Of a stretch of DNA of 64,000 nucleotides, positions 44,106 to 52,816 are shown in pieces; within the stretch, counting starts at the first letter, position 1; each line of letters begins with the position of its first letter. Location of the stretch: NCBI GenBank assembly GCA_042408875.1, contig JBHOQS010000007.1:124001-188000 (forward strand). The letters are read 5' to 3'. The DNA comes from JBHOQS01 sp042408875 (GTDB lineage: Bacteria > Chloroflexota > UBA11872 > JBHOQS01). The notes below the pieces were generated by a model, which was not told the origin of the DNA, searched no databases, and saw only the letters and a program-made list of their open reading frames with translations. Position numbers and translations under genes: made by a program.

Positions 44106-44375
44106 CTACGCTTTCACTGGCTGGCCCAGCGGCAGCCGTTCGCGCACGAGGTCTTTCAGCTCTTTGAGCTCGGGGAAGCGCTTGGTGGCGAGTTTGGAGA
44201 AGACAAGTTCGCCGTTGACGGTGACCTCGAAACAGCCGCCGTCGCCCGGCTCAAGCTCCAGCCGTCCCAGCGTTGGCTGGAACGCGGCCAGGAGTTCCTG
44301 CGCCATCCACGTGGCGCGCGGGAGATGCCCTCAAGCCACGCAATAGCGAATACGTACGACGTTTACCTCAGCCAT
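44106..44375 (-). CDS. Probable selenoprotein, SelW/Rdx family (UGA at codon 15)
   Basis: From ATG 44375 (GGAGGT 7 bases upstream) the frame reads MAEVNVVRIRYC-VA-UGA-GHLPRATWMAQELLAAF and continues open for 75 more codons to TAG at 44106. With selenocysteine at codon 15 (44331-44333) the product has 89 residues and the redox motif C-x-x-U (Cys12, Sec15) of SelW/SelT/Rdx proteins. The remainder (LELEPGDGGCFEVTVNGELVFSK, RFPELKELKDLVR) is typical of the family. A hairpin GCGCCA-CGTGGA-TGGCGC begins 14 bases after the UGA, as expected of a bacterial SECIS. Own promoter (44449-44457) and terminator. If UGA were a stop, only a 14-residue peptide would be made. Confidence 0.8.
44302..44319 (-). 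promoter_or_regulatory. Putative bacterial SECIS hairpin
   Basis: A 6-bp perfect stem (GCGCCA/TGGCGC) with loop CGTGGA lies 13 bases after the in-frame UGA. The loop has G as its second base and starts about 20 bases from the UGA, both within known limits for bacterial SECIS elements. Confidence 0.55.
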
Positions 44376-44448
44376 CCAGTACACCTCCAGGTACAAGCCA
44401 TCTCTCCGTCGGGACGCTCCCACGATCGCCCGACGTCTCTCCGCCCCG

Positions 44449-44457
44449 ATCATAGCA
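44449..44457 (-). promoter_or_regulatory. Extended -10 promoter of the SelW-like gene
   Basis: Minus strand TGC-TATGAT (hexamer 44449-44454), about 75 bases before the ATG. No good -35. Confidence 0.55.
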
Positions 44458-44537
44458 TATGCTGAGGCGAGGTGCAGGAACTCTCGGCCAAGACTGCCCG
44501 GTTCCCTATGCGGCGAACGTTCTGATCGCCAGGTTGT

Positions 44538-45848
44538 TCAACTGCTGCGGATAATACCAAGAATGAGCGGTGGCGGTGAGACGGGGGCCTCGGACCAGGT
44601 GCAGGCGGCCAGCACGCGCTGCCGCACGGGCTCCAGCCGGGCGGCGTCGTTCAGGTGGAGCTCGCAGATTGGATCGCCCCGGCGCAGGCGGTCGCCCACT
44701 TTGGCGTGGAACACCAGCCCAACAGCGTGGTCAATGGGCTGGCCTTTGACCGCCCGTCCGGCGCCCATCTGTACGGCGGCCAGCCCGATCTCCTCGGCGT
44801 TGATGGCGGCCAGGTAGCCATCCTGCGGCGCAGCGACCGGCTCGACCAGGCGAGCGCGCGGTAGCCGGTCCGGGTCGTCAATCACCGCAGGGTCGCCGCC
44901 CTGCGCCTGGACCATCTCACGCAACTTGGCGAGGCCAGCCCCAGAGGCAATCGCCTGCTGGAGCAGCGCGCGGGCTTCTTCGGGCGAGCCGGCGCGCCTG
45001 GCCATGATCAGCATCTCCCCGCCGACTGTGAAGCAGAGCTCAACGAAGTCGGGCGGGCCGTGGCCTCGCAATGTCTCGATAGCCTCGCGCACTTCCAGTG
45101 CGTTGCCCACAGCGCGGCCAAGCGGCTGCTCCATCGAGCTGAGCACGGCAACCGTGCGCATGCCCGCGGCGCGGCCAATGCGCGTCATCTCCTCGGCCAG
45201 GGTGCGCGCTGCGGCCAGATCTTTCATGAAGGCGCCGCGGCCAACTTTTACGTCGAGCACCACGCCGTGCGCGCCGGCAGCGATCTTCTTGCTCATCACC
45301 GAGCTGGCGATCAGCGGAATAGAGTCCACAGTGGCCGTCACGTCACGCAGCGCGTAGAGCTTCCCGTCCGCCGGCGCCAGATCAGCCGATTGCCCGGCGA
45401 TGACCAGCCCGTGGCGCCGCACCTGCTCGAGAAAGCGCTCTCTGGAGAGATCAACGGTGAGGCCGGGGATCGATTCCAACTTGTCCAGCGTGCCCCCGGA
45501 GAACCCCAGGCCGCGGCCAGACATCTTCGCTACCGGCACGCCGCAGGCCGCCACCAGCGGCACCACCGCTAGGCTAGTCTTGTCGCCGACGCCGCCGGTG
45601 GAATGCTTGTCTACCACGAACGGCGCTACGCTAGAAAGATCCAGCCGCTCGCCCGAGCGGACCATGGCCATAGTCAGCGCCGCGGTTTCCGCAGAGGTCA
45701 TGCCGCGAAACCACACGGCCATCAGCCATGCCGCGATCTGGTAATCCGGCACCTCACCGCGCATGTAGGCGCCGATGAGCCAATCTAGCTCCTCCGGCGT
45801 GTGCTCTCCGCCGCGCTTCTTCTTCTCGATCAGATCGACTGCCCGCAT
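44538..45848 (-). CDS. Pyrimidine-nucleoside (thymidine) phosphorylase
   Basis: Product of 436 residues of the nucleoside phosphorylase II family. Signatures: MRAVDLIEKKKRG, phosphate/nucleoside site DKHSTGGVGDKTS, KMSGRGLGFSGGTLDKLESIPG and KKIAAGAHGVVLDVKVGRGAFMK. Cleaves thymidine and/or uridine to base and sugar-1-phosphate. The mixed pdp/deoA specificity cannot be set by eye. It lies 30 bases downstream of alr and is probably co-transcribed with it and the CBS gene. Confidence 0.92.
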   Translation of the reverse strand: MRAVDLIEKKKRGGEHTPEELDWLIGAYMRGEVPDYQIAAWLMAVWFRGMTSAETAALTMAMVRSGERLDLSSVAPFVVDKHSTGGVGDKTSLAVVPLVAACGVPVAKMSGRGLGFSGGTLDKLESIPGLTVDLSRERFLEQVRRHGLVIAGQSADLAPADGKLYALRDVTATVDSIPLIASSVMSKKIAAGAHGVVLDVKVGRGAFMKDLAAARTLAEEMTRIGRAAGMRTVAVLSSMEQPLGRAVGNALEVREAIETLRGHGPPDFVELCFTVGGEMLIMARRAGSPEEARALLQQAIASGAGLAKLREMVQAQGGDPAVIDDPDRLPRARLVEPVAAPQDGYLAAINAEEIGLAAVQMGAGRAVKGQPIDHAVGLVFHAKVGDRLRRGDPICELHLNDAARLEPVRQRVLAACTWSEAPVSPPPLILGIIRSS

Positions 45849-45878
45849 GTGCTCGTGCCGTCCGAGCCCGGTACAGCT

Positions 45879-47120
45879 CTAGACATCCTTCGCCCGGCCG
45901 TTGAGCGTCTGCACCCCGACGAGACGCCCGCCGCGGAGGTAGAGCCGCGGCACGCGGGCGGAGATGCCGGTCAGCACTTCATAGTGTAGCGTGTCGGCGT
46001 GCTGTGCCAGCTCCTCGACCGGGATGCACTCTGGCCCCTGGGTACCGATCAGCACCGCCTCATCACCGACCTGCACGCCGGGAATATCGGTGACATCCAC
46101 GACGCACATGTCCATGCAGACACGTCCCACGATAGGCGCCCGCTGTCCGTGGACGAGTGCAGCGCCGCGGTTGGAGAGAGCGCGGGAGAGGCCATCGCCA
46201 TAGCCGGCCGGCAAGAGCGCCAGCCGCGAGGTGCGGGCGGTGCGGAAGGTACAGCCGTAGCTCACGGCCGTGCCCGGCGGAACCTCGCGCACGCGGGCTA
46301 CCTCGGCCTTCAAGGTCAGGGCAGGCCGCAGGCCGTCAAGCCGCCGGTTGAGCGGCCCCGGCTGGATGCCGTATAGAGCGATGCCGGCGCGCACGGCTTC
46401 GAAGTGCGCCTCCGGAAAGTCCAGGATGGCGGCGCTGTTGGCGGCGTGGCGATAGCGAAAGCGCAGCCCGCGACGGGCCAGCGCCTGCTCGGTGGCGAGG
46501 AAGCGCTCGATCTGGCGCCGCGTGTACTGGTCGGCCGGCTCGTCGGCGAGCGCGAAGTGCGTGTACAGCCCTTCCAGCTCCAGGCCGGGCAGCCGGGCAA
46601 GCTCAGCCACGAAGTCAGGCGCCTCGTCGGGCAGCAGGCCGAAGCGGGTCATGCCAGTGTCGATCTTGACGTGCACGCGAGCAGGGCGGCCGAGCCGCTG
46701 CGCCGCCTCCGAGAGGGCGCGGCCGAGCGCCAGCTCGTTGACCGTCAGGGTGAGGTCGAAGCGCAGTGCTGTCTCTGCCTGCCAGGCCGGCACATAGCCC
46801 AGCACCAGCACAGGCACGGTGATGCCGGCGCAGCGGAGCTCCAGGCCCTCATCTAGCCGGCCGACGCAGATGCCGGCTGCTCCCCCGGCCAGGGCCGCCT
46901 GCGCCGCCGCGATGGAGCCGTGGCCGTAGCCGTTCGCCTTCACCACTGCCAGCAGCCGGCACTGCGGGCCGATCCAGGCGCGCAGGCGCGCGGCATTGCC
47001 AGCAATGGCATCCAGGTCAATCTCAGCCCAGACAGGCGAGCCGGCGCGCCGCGCCGGCTCCCGAGCGCCGTGGACGTGGTGTTCCAGGGCCGCAGGCTCC
47101 AGGGCCGAGTACGCTGTCAC
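45879..47120 (-). CDS. alr: Alanine racemase
   Basis: Product of 413 residues. PLP-binding Lys61 in VVKANGYGHG, THFALAD, substrate-binding HAANSAAIL, and catalytic Tyr288 in AVSYGCTF; C-terminal beta domain with GRVCMDMCVVDVTD. Makes D-alanine for peptidoglycan. The N-terminus is about 30 residues longer than usual. Start GTG 47120 overlaps the CBS gene stop (GTGA). Confidence 0.94.
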   Translation of the reverse strand: MTAYSALEPAALEHHVHGAREPARRAGSPVWAEIDLDAIAGNAARLRAWIGPQCRLLAVVKANGYGHGSIAAAQAALAGGAAGICVGRLDEGLELRCAGITVPVLVLGYVPAWQAETALRFDLTLTVNELALGRALSEAAQRLGRPARVHVKIDTGMTRFGLLPDEAPDFVAELARLPGLELEGLYTHFALADEPADQYTRRQIERFLATEQALARRGLRFRYRHAANSAAILDFPEAHFEAVRAGIALYGIQPGPLNRRLDGLRPALTLKAEVARVREVPPGTAVSYGCTFRTARTSRLALLPAGYGDGLSRALSNRGAALVHGQRAPIVGRVCMDMCVVDVTDIPGVQVGDEAVLIGTQGPECIPVEELAQHADTLHYEVLTGISARVPRLYLRGGRLVGVQTLNGRAKDV

Positions 47121-47635
47121 TCCTGGCCACCTCCGGTCTGTGGGGTCCTTGCCGCGGCAGGGCGACCGCCGATCACCTCGCCCGCTTCCTCCCGCGCGAT
47201 AAGACGTACGATGTCGGTGCGAGTGATGATGCCGGCCAGCCTGCCCTGTTCAAGCACCGGCACGCGACCGATGCGGTGATCGACGAGCAGCGTGACGATC
47301 TCCTCGAGCGGTGTGTCCACATCGACCGTGCGCACCGGGGAGGTCATCACGTCGGCGGCGGTAGTGCCCAGCGCGCGCCGCAGCTCCTCGTTCAGGCGGC
47401 GCAGATTACCGATAGGGATGACCTCGCCCAGGATCGGGAGGTACACCGGAAAATGCAGCCGCGCATGCCGCACGATTAGATCGCTCTCGGTCACGATGCC
47501 CACGACCCGCCCAGCATCGTCCACCACTGGCACGCCAGAGATGGCATGCTCGACCATCAGCCGCGCGATCTCCCCCACGCGCGTGTCCGGGCGCACCGTA
47601 ATGACAGGGGCGGTCATCAAGTCTCGGGCATTCAT
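47117..47635 (-). CDS. CBS-domain pair protein
   Basis: Product of 172 residues from ATG 47635. Two CBS domains: ARDLMTAPVITVRPDTRVGEIARLMVEHAISGVPVVDDAGRVVGIVTESDLI and ADVMTSPVRTVDVDTPLEEIVTLLVDHRIGRVPVLEQGRLAGIITRTDIVR, with a linker insertion between them. CBS pairs bind adenine nucleotides; target unknown. The -10 is only about 10 bases before the ATG, so the mRNA may be leaderless. Confidence 0.9.
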   Translation of the reverse strand: MNARDLMTAPVITVRPDTRVGEIARLMVEHAISGVPVVDDAGRVVGIVTESDLIVRHARLHFPVYLPILGEVIPIGNLRRLNEELRRALGTTAADVMTSPVRTVDVDTPLEEIVTLLVDHRIGRVPVLEQGRLAGIITRTDIVRLIAREEAGEVIGGRPAAARTPQTGGGQE

Positions 47636-47644
47636 GGCCGCAGC

Positions 47645-47653
47645 ATTATAGCA
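47645..47653 (-). promoter_or_regulatory. Extended -10 promoter of the CBS-alr-phosphorylase operon
   Basis: Minus strand TGC-TATAAT (hexamer 47645-47650). Transcription would begin near 47638-47640, almost at the ATG (47635); no RBS is visible in that space. Confidence 0.65.
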
Positions 47654-47866
47654 TCCTGCTGCCATGAAACCGCAGGAACCCTGCCAGAGGCGAAATCCAG
47701 ACTGCGTAGGGCGTAATACGTAGAAGAGACGGCCCTAGGCGCACACCTGGTAACCAGGGAGACTGTATACTACATACCACATGGCTGTCATCGCACATGG
47801 AGCTGGCTACAGGTCCCCGACTGGGGTACGGACCTGTATGGCGCCAGCAGGAGTAGAGCGCTGCCC

Positions 47867-50047
47867 ATGCTCCCGTTTCCGCTGCCATGGGATGACACGG
47901 CGGCCACAGTCACCGACGTCTCGTTTCTGCTTGACCCGCCCGCCGGCCGCGACGGCTTCGTGCGCGTCGAGGACGGCCATCTGGCCACCGGCGCCGGCAG
48001 GCGCATCCGGCTCTGGGGCGTGAACTTCTCGTTCGCCGCAGCCTTCCCTCCGCAGGAGCACGCTGCGGTCGTTGCCCGCCGGCTGGCGAAGTACGGCATC
48101 AATTGCGTGCGCCTGCACCATCTCGACCATCCGGCGCCGCGCGGCCTTCTGGCGGCCGGTGCACCGGGCTCGCGGCAGCTCGACCCCGCGCAGCTCGATC
48201 GCCTCGACTGCTTCATCGCCCAGCTAAAGGAGCAAGGGATTTATGTTGACTTGAACTTGCACGTGGCGCGGCGGTTCAGCGAGGCGGATGGCGTGCGCGA
48301 CGCCGAGCTGCTGGGCTCTGCCAAGGCGGCGACGCTGTTCGACCCGCGGCTGATCGAGCTGCAAAAAGAGTACGCCCGGGCGCTGCTGAGGCACTGCAAC
48401 CCCTACACCGGTCTGACTTATGCGGACGAGCCAGCGATCGCGCTCATCGAGATCACCAACGAGAACTCACTCACTGAAGCCTGGGCCCTGGGGCGCCTGC
48501 GCGGCGAGCGCACCGGCCCGCCTCGCGGCGCCTGGGATGATCTCCCGCGGAGCTACGGCCGGGACCTGACAGCTCGCTACAACGCCTGGCTGCGGGAGCG
48601 CTTCCGCTCCCACGCCGAGCTGGCTCATGCGTGGCGGCCCGGCGCAGAAGATCCGCCCGAGGCCTGCGGGCTGCTAGAGGGCGAGGACCCGGTAGCCGGC
48701 ACGGTGGCGCGCACTGACCCGCGGGAGCGAGGCCGCTGGACGCTGGCCCGGCTGCGCACCGAGGCTGCGTTTTACGTCGAGCTGGAGCAGCGCTACTTTC
48801 GGGAAATGGCCGGCTATATCCGCGAAGCGCTGGGAGCGCGGCAGCTCCTGGTGGGCACGAGCGACCACAACCATCGCTGGAGCGGGCTGCCACTGCTGCA
48901 GACCCTTGCGGCGCTGGACGTGGTGGACGGTCACGTCTACTGGCAGCACCCACGCTTCCCCGGTGAGCCATGGTCGCGCACCGACTGGCGCATCGACAAC
49001 ACGCCCATGGCCAATGCGCCGGCCGGCTCGACGATTGTGCAACTGGCTCGCTCGGCGGTGGCAGGCCGGCCATTCATCGTCTCGGAGATCAATCATCCCT
49101 TCCCCAGCGACTACGCCAGCGAGGCCGTGCTCACTACCGCGGCGTACGCGGCCTTGCAGGACTGGGACGGCGTGTTCTGGTACTCGTTTGCGCACACGCC
49201 GGTCGAGGAATGGAGCTACAACGCTATCACCAACTATTTCGATATCCATCAAGACCCTACGAAATTGTGCCAGCTCGTGCCCGGCGCACTGCTCTTCCTG
49301 CGCGGCGACGTGCGGCCGGCCCAGCGAGAAATCCGGCGCGGCTACTCCCCGGAGGAGGTGCTGGAGAGCCTGCTGTGTCTGGCGCGACCCGGCGATCCGG
49401 GATGGCCGTTCTGGAAAGACGGGCTGCCGGGCACAGCCGCGCTGGTGCACCGCGTGCGCCTGGTCGGCTTCGACCGCTCGTTCATCGAGGATGGGGCGTC
49501 CCTGGCGGCGCTGCGTATGGCGGCGCGCCTTGCCGCCGATACCGGCGAGTTAGTGTGGGACACCAGCGATCCCGAGCGCGGCTGCATCGTGATCGACGCC
49601 GCGCGGGTGCAGGCTCTGATCGGCTTCGTGCGCCCCGCGCTGGGGACGCGGCACATGGAGGTGCAGATCGGGAGCTTCTGTGCGCTGGCGCTGGTGAGTC
49701 TAGATGGGCGGCCGGTGGCGCAGTCGGCGCGCCTGCTCCTTACCACCGCCGGGCGGGTGGCGAACAGCGGGATGGAGTGGAACGCCGACCGCACCAGCCT
49801 GGGCGACCGGTGGGGTGGGCCGCCGGTGCTGATCGAGCCGGTGATGGGCGCGCTAATCCTGCGCGGGCTAGAGGGCGCTCGCGCTGTGCGCATTCAGCCC
49901 CTCGATCCACGGGGTGCCCCGTGGACAGGAGCGATCCGCGCCCACGCCGCGGCCAAGGGCGCCTGGGCTATTGCGCTGCCCAGCGGCCGGCCGTCGGCGT
50001 GGTACCTGATTACCGTGCAGCGGCACGCCGGGCCTACAGCAGGCTGA
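47867..50047 (+). CDS. Clan GH-A glycoside hydrolase, cellulase-like
   Basis: Product of 726 residues without a signal peptide. The N-terminal (beta/alpha)8 part has IRLWGVNFSFAAAFPP, YGINCVRLHHLDHP, then the acid/base NE (Asn198-Glu199, EITNENSL), and the nucleophile Glu407 in FIVSEINHPFP followed by DGVFWYSF. These mark clan GH-A (GH5-like). The C-terminal 200 residues are beta-rich. A cytoplasmic or unconventionally exported enzyme; the substrate, probably a plant or microbial glycoside, is not set. It converges on and overlaps by 14 bases with the dehydrogenase gene. Confidence 0.82.
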   Translation: MLPFPLPWDDTAATVTDVSFLLDPPAGRDGFVRVEDGHLATGAGRRIRLWGVNFSFAAAFPPQEHAAVVARRLAKYGINCVRLHHLDHPAPRGLLAAGAPGSRQLDPAQLDRLDCFIAQLKEQGIYVDLNLHVARRFSEADGVRDAELLGSAKAATLFDPRLIELQKEYARALLRHCNPYTGLTYADEPAIALIEITNENSLTEAWALGRLRGERTGPPRGAWDDLPRSYGRDLTARYNAWLRERFRSHAELAHAWRPGAEDPPEACGLLEGEDPVAGTVARTDPRERGRWTLARLRTEAAFYVELEQRYFREMAGYIREALGARQLLVGTSDHNHRWSGLPLLQTLAALDVVDGHVYWQHPRFPGEPWSRTDWRIDNTPMANAPAGSTIVQLARSAVAGRPFIVSEINHPFPSDYASEAVLTTAAYAALQDWDGVFWYSFAHTPVEEWSYNAITNYFDIHQDPTKLCQLVPGALLFLRGDVRPAQREIRRGYSPEEVLESLLCLARPGDPGWPFWKDGLPGTAALVHRVRLVGFDRSFIEDGASLAALRMAARLAADTGELVWDTSDPERGCIVIDAARVQALIGFVRPALGTRHMEVQIGSFCALALVSLDGRPVAQSARLLLTTAGRVANSGMEWNADRTSLGDRWGGPPVLIEPVMGALILRGLEGARAVRIQPLDPRGAPWTGAIRAHAAAKGAWAIALPSGRPSAWYLITVQRHAGPTAG

Positions 50048-51077
50048 CCGGCTTGCCGGTCTCTGCCGAGCGGTAGGCGGCGTCCATGACACGGGTGACC
50101 TCGAGCGCATCGCGGGCGGGCGTGTAGGGCTGGCGGCCGGCCAGGATCGCGTTCACGAACTGCTGGCTGACGTCGCCGAAGCCGGTGGTATCGCCGTCGG
50201 GCACGTTCAAGAGCCGCTCCTCGACGGCGTTGCGACTATAGCGCCCGGCAGTGATGAGCGTGAGCGGGTTGAAGCGCAGGCCAGCCTCGGAGCCAAGCAC
50301 GATGAAGGTGTCCGCGCCGCTGATGTTCGAGGCCCAGGCGATCTCCAGGATGCCAGAGGCACCGTTGTCGCACGTGAACATCACCGTGGCGTGGTCCTCG
50401 ACGTTCTGGACGAGCGGCGGAGGCGCCGGCGTGCCAATGCCCATAAACGTGGTGGCGAGCACGTTGGTGACCCGCGGGTTGCCCAGCAGCCAGAGCAGCT
50501 TATCGATCTGGTACACGCCGATGTCGATCAGCGCGCCGCCGCCCGCCAGCTTCTTGTCGATGAACCAGGTGTTCTCCCGCAGGATGTCAATGCCGGGGCG
50601 GCCGCGCACGCGGTAGGCGCTTGAGCGGGCGTGGTACACCTTGCCCAGGGCACCAGACTCTACCAGCTCGCGGGCGCGCCGGGCGGCGGCGCCGCAGCGC
50701 TGCCGCGCCGAGCAGACTGCGAGGTACCTGCCTGTCTCCTCAGCGGTGCGGGTCATCTCCTCAGCTTCGGCAAGGTCCAGGGCGAACGGCTTCTCGCACA
50801 GCACGTGCTTGCCTGCCTTCAGTGCGGCTACCGTGGGGTCTTTATGCGCGTAGGGCGGCGTGGCGACGATCACAGCGTCGATGTCGCTCCGCTCGAGCAG
50901 GGCCTCCAGCGAGGGCGCGACGAAGGGAATTTCAAAGTCCTGCGCGGCGGCCTGGGCACGCTCAGGGATGATGTCGTAGACGCCCACCACGCGCGCTGGT
51001 GGGTGGGCCTTGAGCGAGCGCAAATGGCTGCGGGCGATATGGCCGGTGCCGATAATGCCGATACCAAGCTGTTCCAT
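50034..51077 (-). CDS. Gfo/Idh/MocA family oxidoreductase
   Basis: Product of 347 residues. Rossmann start LGIGIIGTGHIARSHLRSL, catalytic Lys in EKPFAL, and GGGALIDIGVYQIDKLLWLLG with the usual Asp and an unusual Tyr where many have His. NAD(P)-dependent sugar dehydrogenase of unknown specificity. The neighbours (glycosidase, solute-binding lipoprotein) suggest sugar catabolism. It differs from the 4331-5356 paralogue throughout. Confidence 0.88.
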   Translation of the reverse strand: MEQLGIGIIGTGHIARSHLRSLKAHPPARVVGVYDIIPERAQAAAQDFEIPFVAPSLEALLERSDIDAVIVATPPYAHKDPTVAALKAGKHVLCEKPFALDLAEAEEMTRTAEETGRYLAVCSARQRCGAAARRARELVESGALGKVYHARSSAYRVRGRPGIDILRENTWFIDKKLAGGGALIDIGVYQIDKLLWLLGNPRVTNVLATTFMGIGTPAPPPLVQNVEDHATVMFTCDNGASGILEIAWASNISGADTFIVLGSEAGLRFNPLTLITAGRYSRNAVEERLLNVPDGDTTGFGDVSQQFVNAILAGRQPYTPARDALEVTRVMDAAYRSAETGKPVSLL

Positions 51078-51191
51078 GCGCCGACACTCCTCTCGATGGC
51101 AGTAAGCCGGGGAAGCGGATCAGCGCCGCAGAAGGCGCCGCCCGGCCGGCTGGGAGTGTACTGCGCGCGTATCGGGCGTGCAACCGGCGCA

Positions 51192-51234
51192 GGCCCTCAC
51201 CCCCGGCCCCTCTCCCACGCTGTGGGAGAGGGGA
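51192..51234. repeat. REP-like element, copy 2
   Basis: GGCCCTCACCCCCGGCCCC precedes a perfect 12-bp stem: CCCCTCTCCCAC (51207-51218), loop GCT, GTGGGAGAGGGG (51222-51233). It shares its whole left arm with the element at 20091-20124. Lies between the dehydrogenase and the solute-binding gene. Confidence 0.75.
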
Positions 51235-51289
51235 GCCAAACGTTCACCCCAGTCTTGCCCCTGTGGCACAGAGATGGCCGGGCCGTTGC

Positions 51290-52711
51290 TTACCGCTGCC
51301 AGTTTGCCGGTAAGTCGCCGGTCTGGAAGAGCTGGTTGATGGTCTCGTCCATGAGCTTGACTACCTCGGCCGGCTCGCGCTTGAACTCCTCGCTCATCAT
51401 CTGGTCCCAGTAGTAGTTGTGCACCTGCTGCATCTGCGGGTAGACTTCGCAGAGCGGCTCAAAGTGCTGATAGGCGGTGGCTTGAAGCCACCGCTCCTCA
51501 TGCTGCGGCGTCCTGGGATCAACGTAGACCTTCTCATTCACGGACTTCCGCACGGACATGAGGTAGCCCAGGCGGATAAGTGTGCTCTGGCCTTCGACAC
51601 CGGTAGCATACTTCATGAACTCCCAGGCGGCATCGGGGTTCCTGGTCTGGGAGCCCATAGTGAATGGGCTCCAGGCACCGCGCGTGGCCGCGCCGCGCGG
51701 TCCCTTCGGAACGTGGGCCACCTCCCAGTTGTCCGGTGCATCCTTGAACGCATCGCGGATGTTGTACAGATACCCGGCGTCGATCATCATCGCCGTACGG
51801 CCGTCGGCCAGCAGCCGATACGCGTTCTGGCCACGGAACTCCGAAGCAAACGGGGCAATGCGGTAGCGGTGGCGGTAATCCTGGATCAGCTTGAACACCT
51901 GGACCGTCACCGGGTGATTCAATGTGCTGACACGCTTCACCGTATCCGCCAGCCCGGGTGCACCGTACGCAGGCAACCACAAGAGCGATCGGCGGAAGTT
52001 CGGCATGAGGATGGCAGCGCGCTCCATGACGCCGCCGGCATCAAGCTTCACCAGGCGTCGGCTCATCTCCAGGAACTGGTCCCAGGTCCAGTTGCCGTCG
52101 CCCGGCGGCTCGGGCACGCCGGCTTCACGGAACACCCGACGGTTATAGACGATGAGGTCCGTCAGCGCGGCCCGAGGTATGCCATAGAGCTTCCCTTTGC
52201 CGGGGACCTTGGTAGTCTCATCCCAGCGCCAGAAGTCGAGTACACCGGGGATAAAGTCGTCCACGTTGAGCTGGCGCCGGTCCCGCTCGACAAAGCGGTC
52301 GATCTGCATGAACATGCCCCTGGAGGCCCAGTAGAAGAAGGGCTCGTCGGAGAACTGCATCAAATCCGGCAGCAGGTTCCCCGCGGCAAGCGTGGCCATC
52401 TTCTGATCAAAGCCGGACGAGGGATGCTCGTCCACCCGCACGCTGATCTTCTTCTCCGCGTACCTGGCATTGAAGTCCTGCGCCACTTCCTGCCACAGTG
52501 GGGTATCGACCTGACCACCGCGGATGGCCAGGAGTAGCTCTGCCGGCTGGAGCTGCACAGCCGCCTGCTCCTGGCTCTCGCCCGGGCCACCGGGCCGGCC
52601 CGCGCGGGCACAGGCGCCCAGGACAGATGACAAGGCGGCTGCTCCCACCGCTACCAGCACACGCCGTGATACGAAGACAAAGCCTTTAGACCTAGTGCGC
52701 CCCGGCTCCAT
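51290..52711 (-). CDS. Extracellular solute-binding protein, family 1
   Basis: Product of 473 residues from ATG 52711 with GGAGGG 8 bases upstream. Twin-arginine-like VSRRVLVAVGAA and lipobox LGAC with Cys34. Mature part: QDFNARYAEKKISV, LPDLMQFSDEP, YGIPRAALTDLIVYNRRVFREAGVPEPP, NWTWDQFLEMSRRL, GRTAMMIDAGY. Binds a sugar for an ABC importer. No permease gene nearby. Confidence 0.9.
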   Translation of the reverse strand: MEPGRTRSKGFVFVSRRVLVAVGAAALSSVLGACARAGRPGGPGESQEQAAVQLQPAELLLAIRGGQVDTPLWQEVAQDFNARYAEKKISVRVDEHPSSGFDQKMATLAAGNLLPDLMQFSDEPFFYWASRGMFMQIDRFVERDRRQLNVDDFIPGVLDFWRWDETTKVPGKGKLYGIPRAALTDLIVYNRRVFREAGVPEPPGDGNWTWDQFLEMSRRLVKLDAGGVMERAAILMPNFRRSLLWLPAYGAPGLADTVKRVSTLNHPVTVQVFKLIQDYRHRYRIAPFASEFRGQNAYRLLADGRTAMMIDAGYLYNIRDAFKDAPDNWEVAHVPKGPRGAATRGAWSPFTMGSQTRNPDAAWEFMKYATGVEGQSTLIRLGYLMSVRKSVNEKVYVDPRTPQHEERWLQATAYQHFEPLCEVYPQMQQVHNYYWDQMMSEEFKREPAEVVKLMDETINQLFQTGDLPANWQR

Positions 52712-52816
52712 GGCCATGCCCTCCTTCACCGGCTGGTGACGCCGGGTGGAACGCCACACGATCGCGGATGCAGGCATCCTACGGTGGCAAGCCGGCAGTT
52801 CAAACGCCGCGCGGCC

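Noticed and set aside
48970..50076. Second plus-strand frame within the glycoside hydrolase gene
   Set aside because: Arg/Gly/Ala-rich; lies inside the clan GH-A gene.
51192..51234. Rho-independent terminator
   Set aside because: The stem is perfect but no T-run follows on either strand, and the same sequence family recurs at 20091; classed as a REP-like element.
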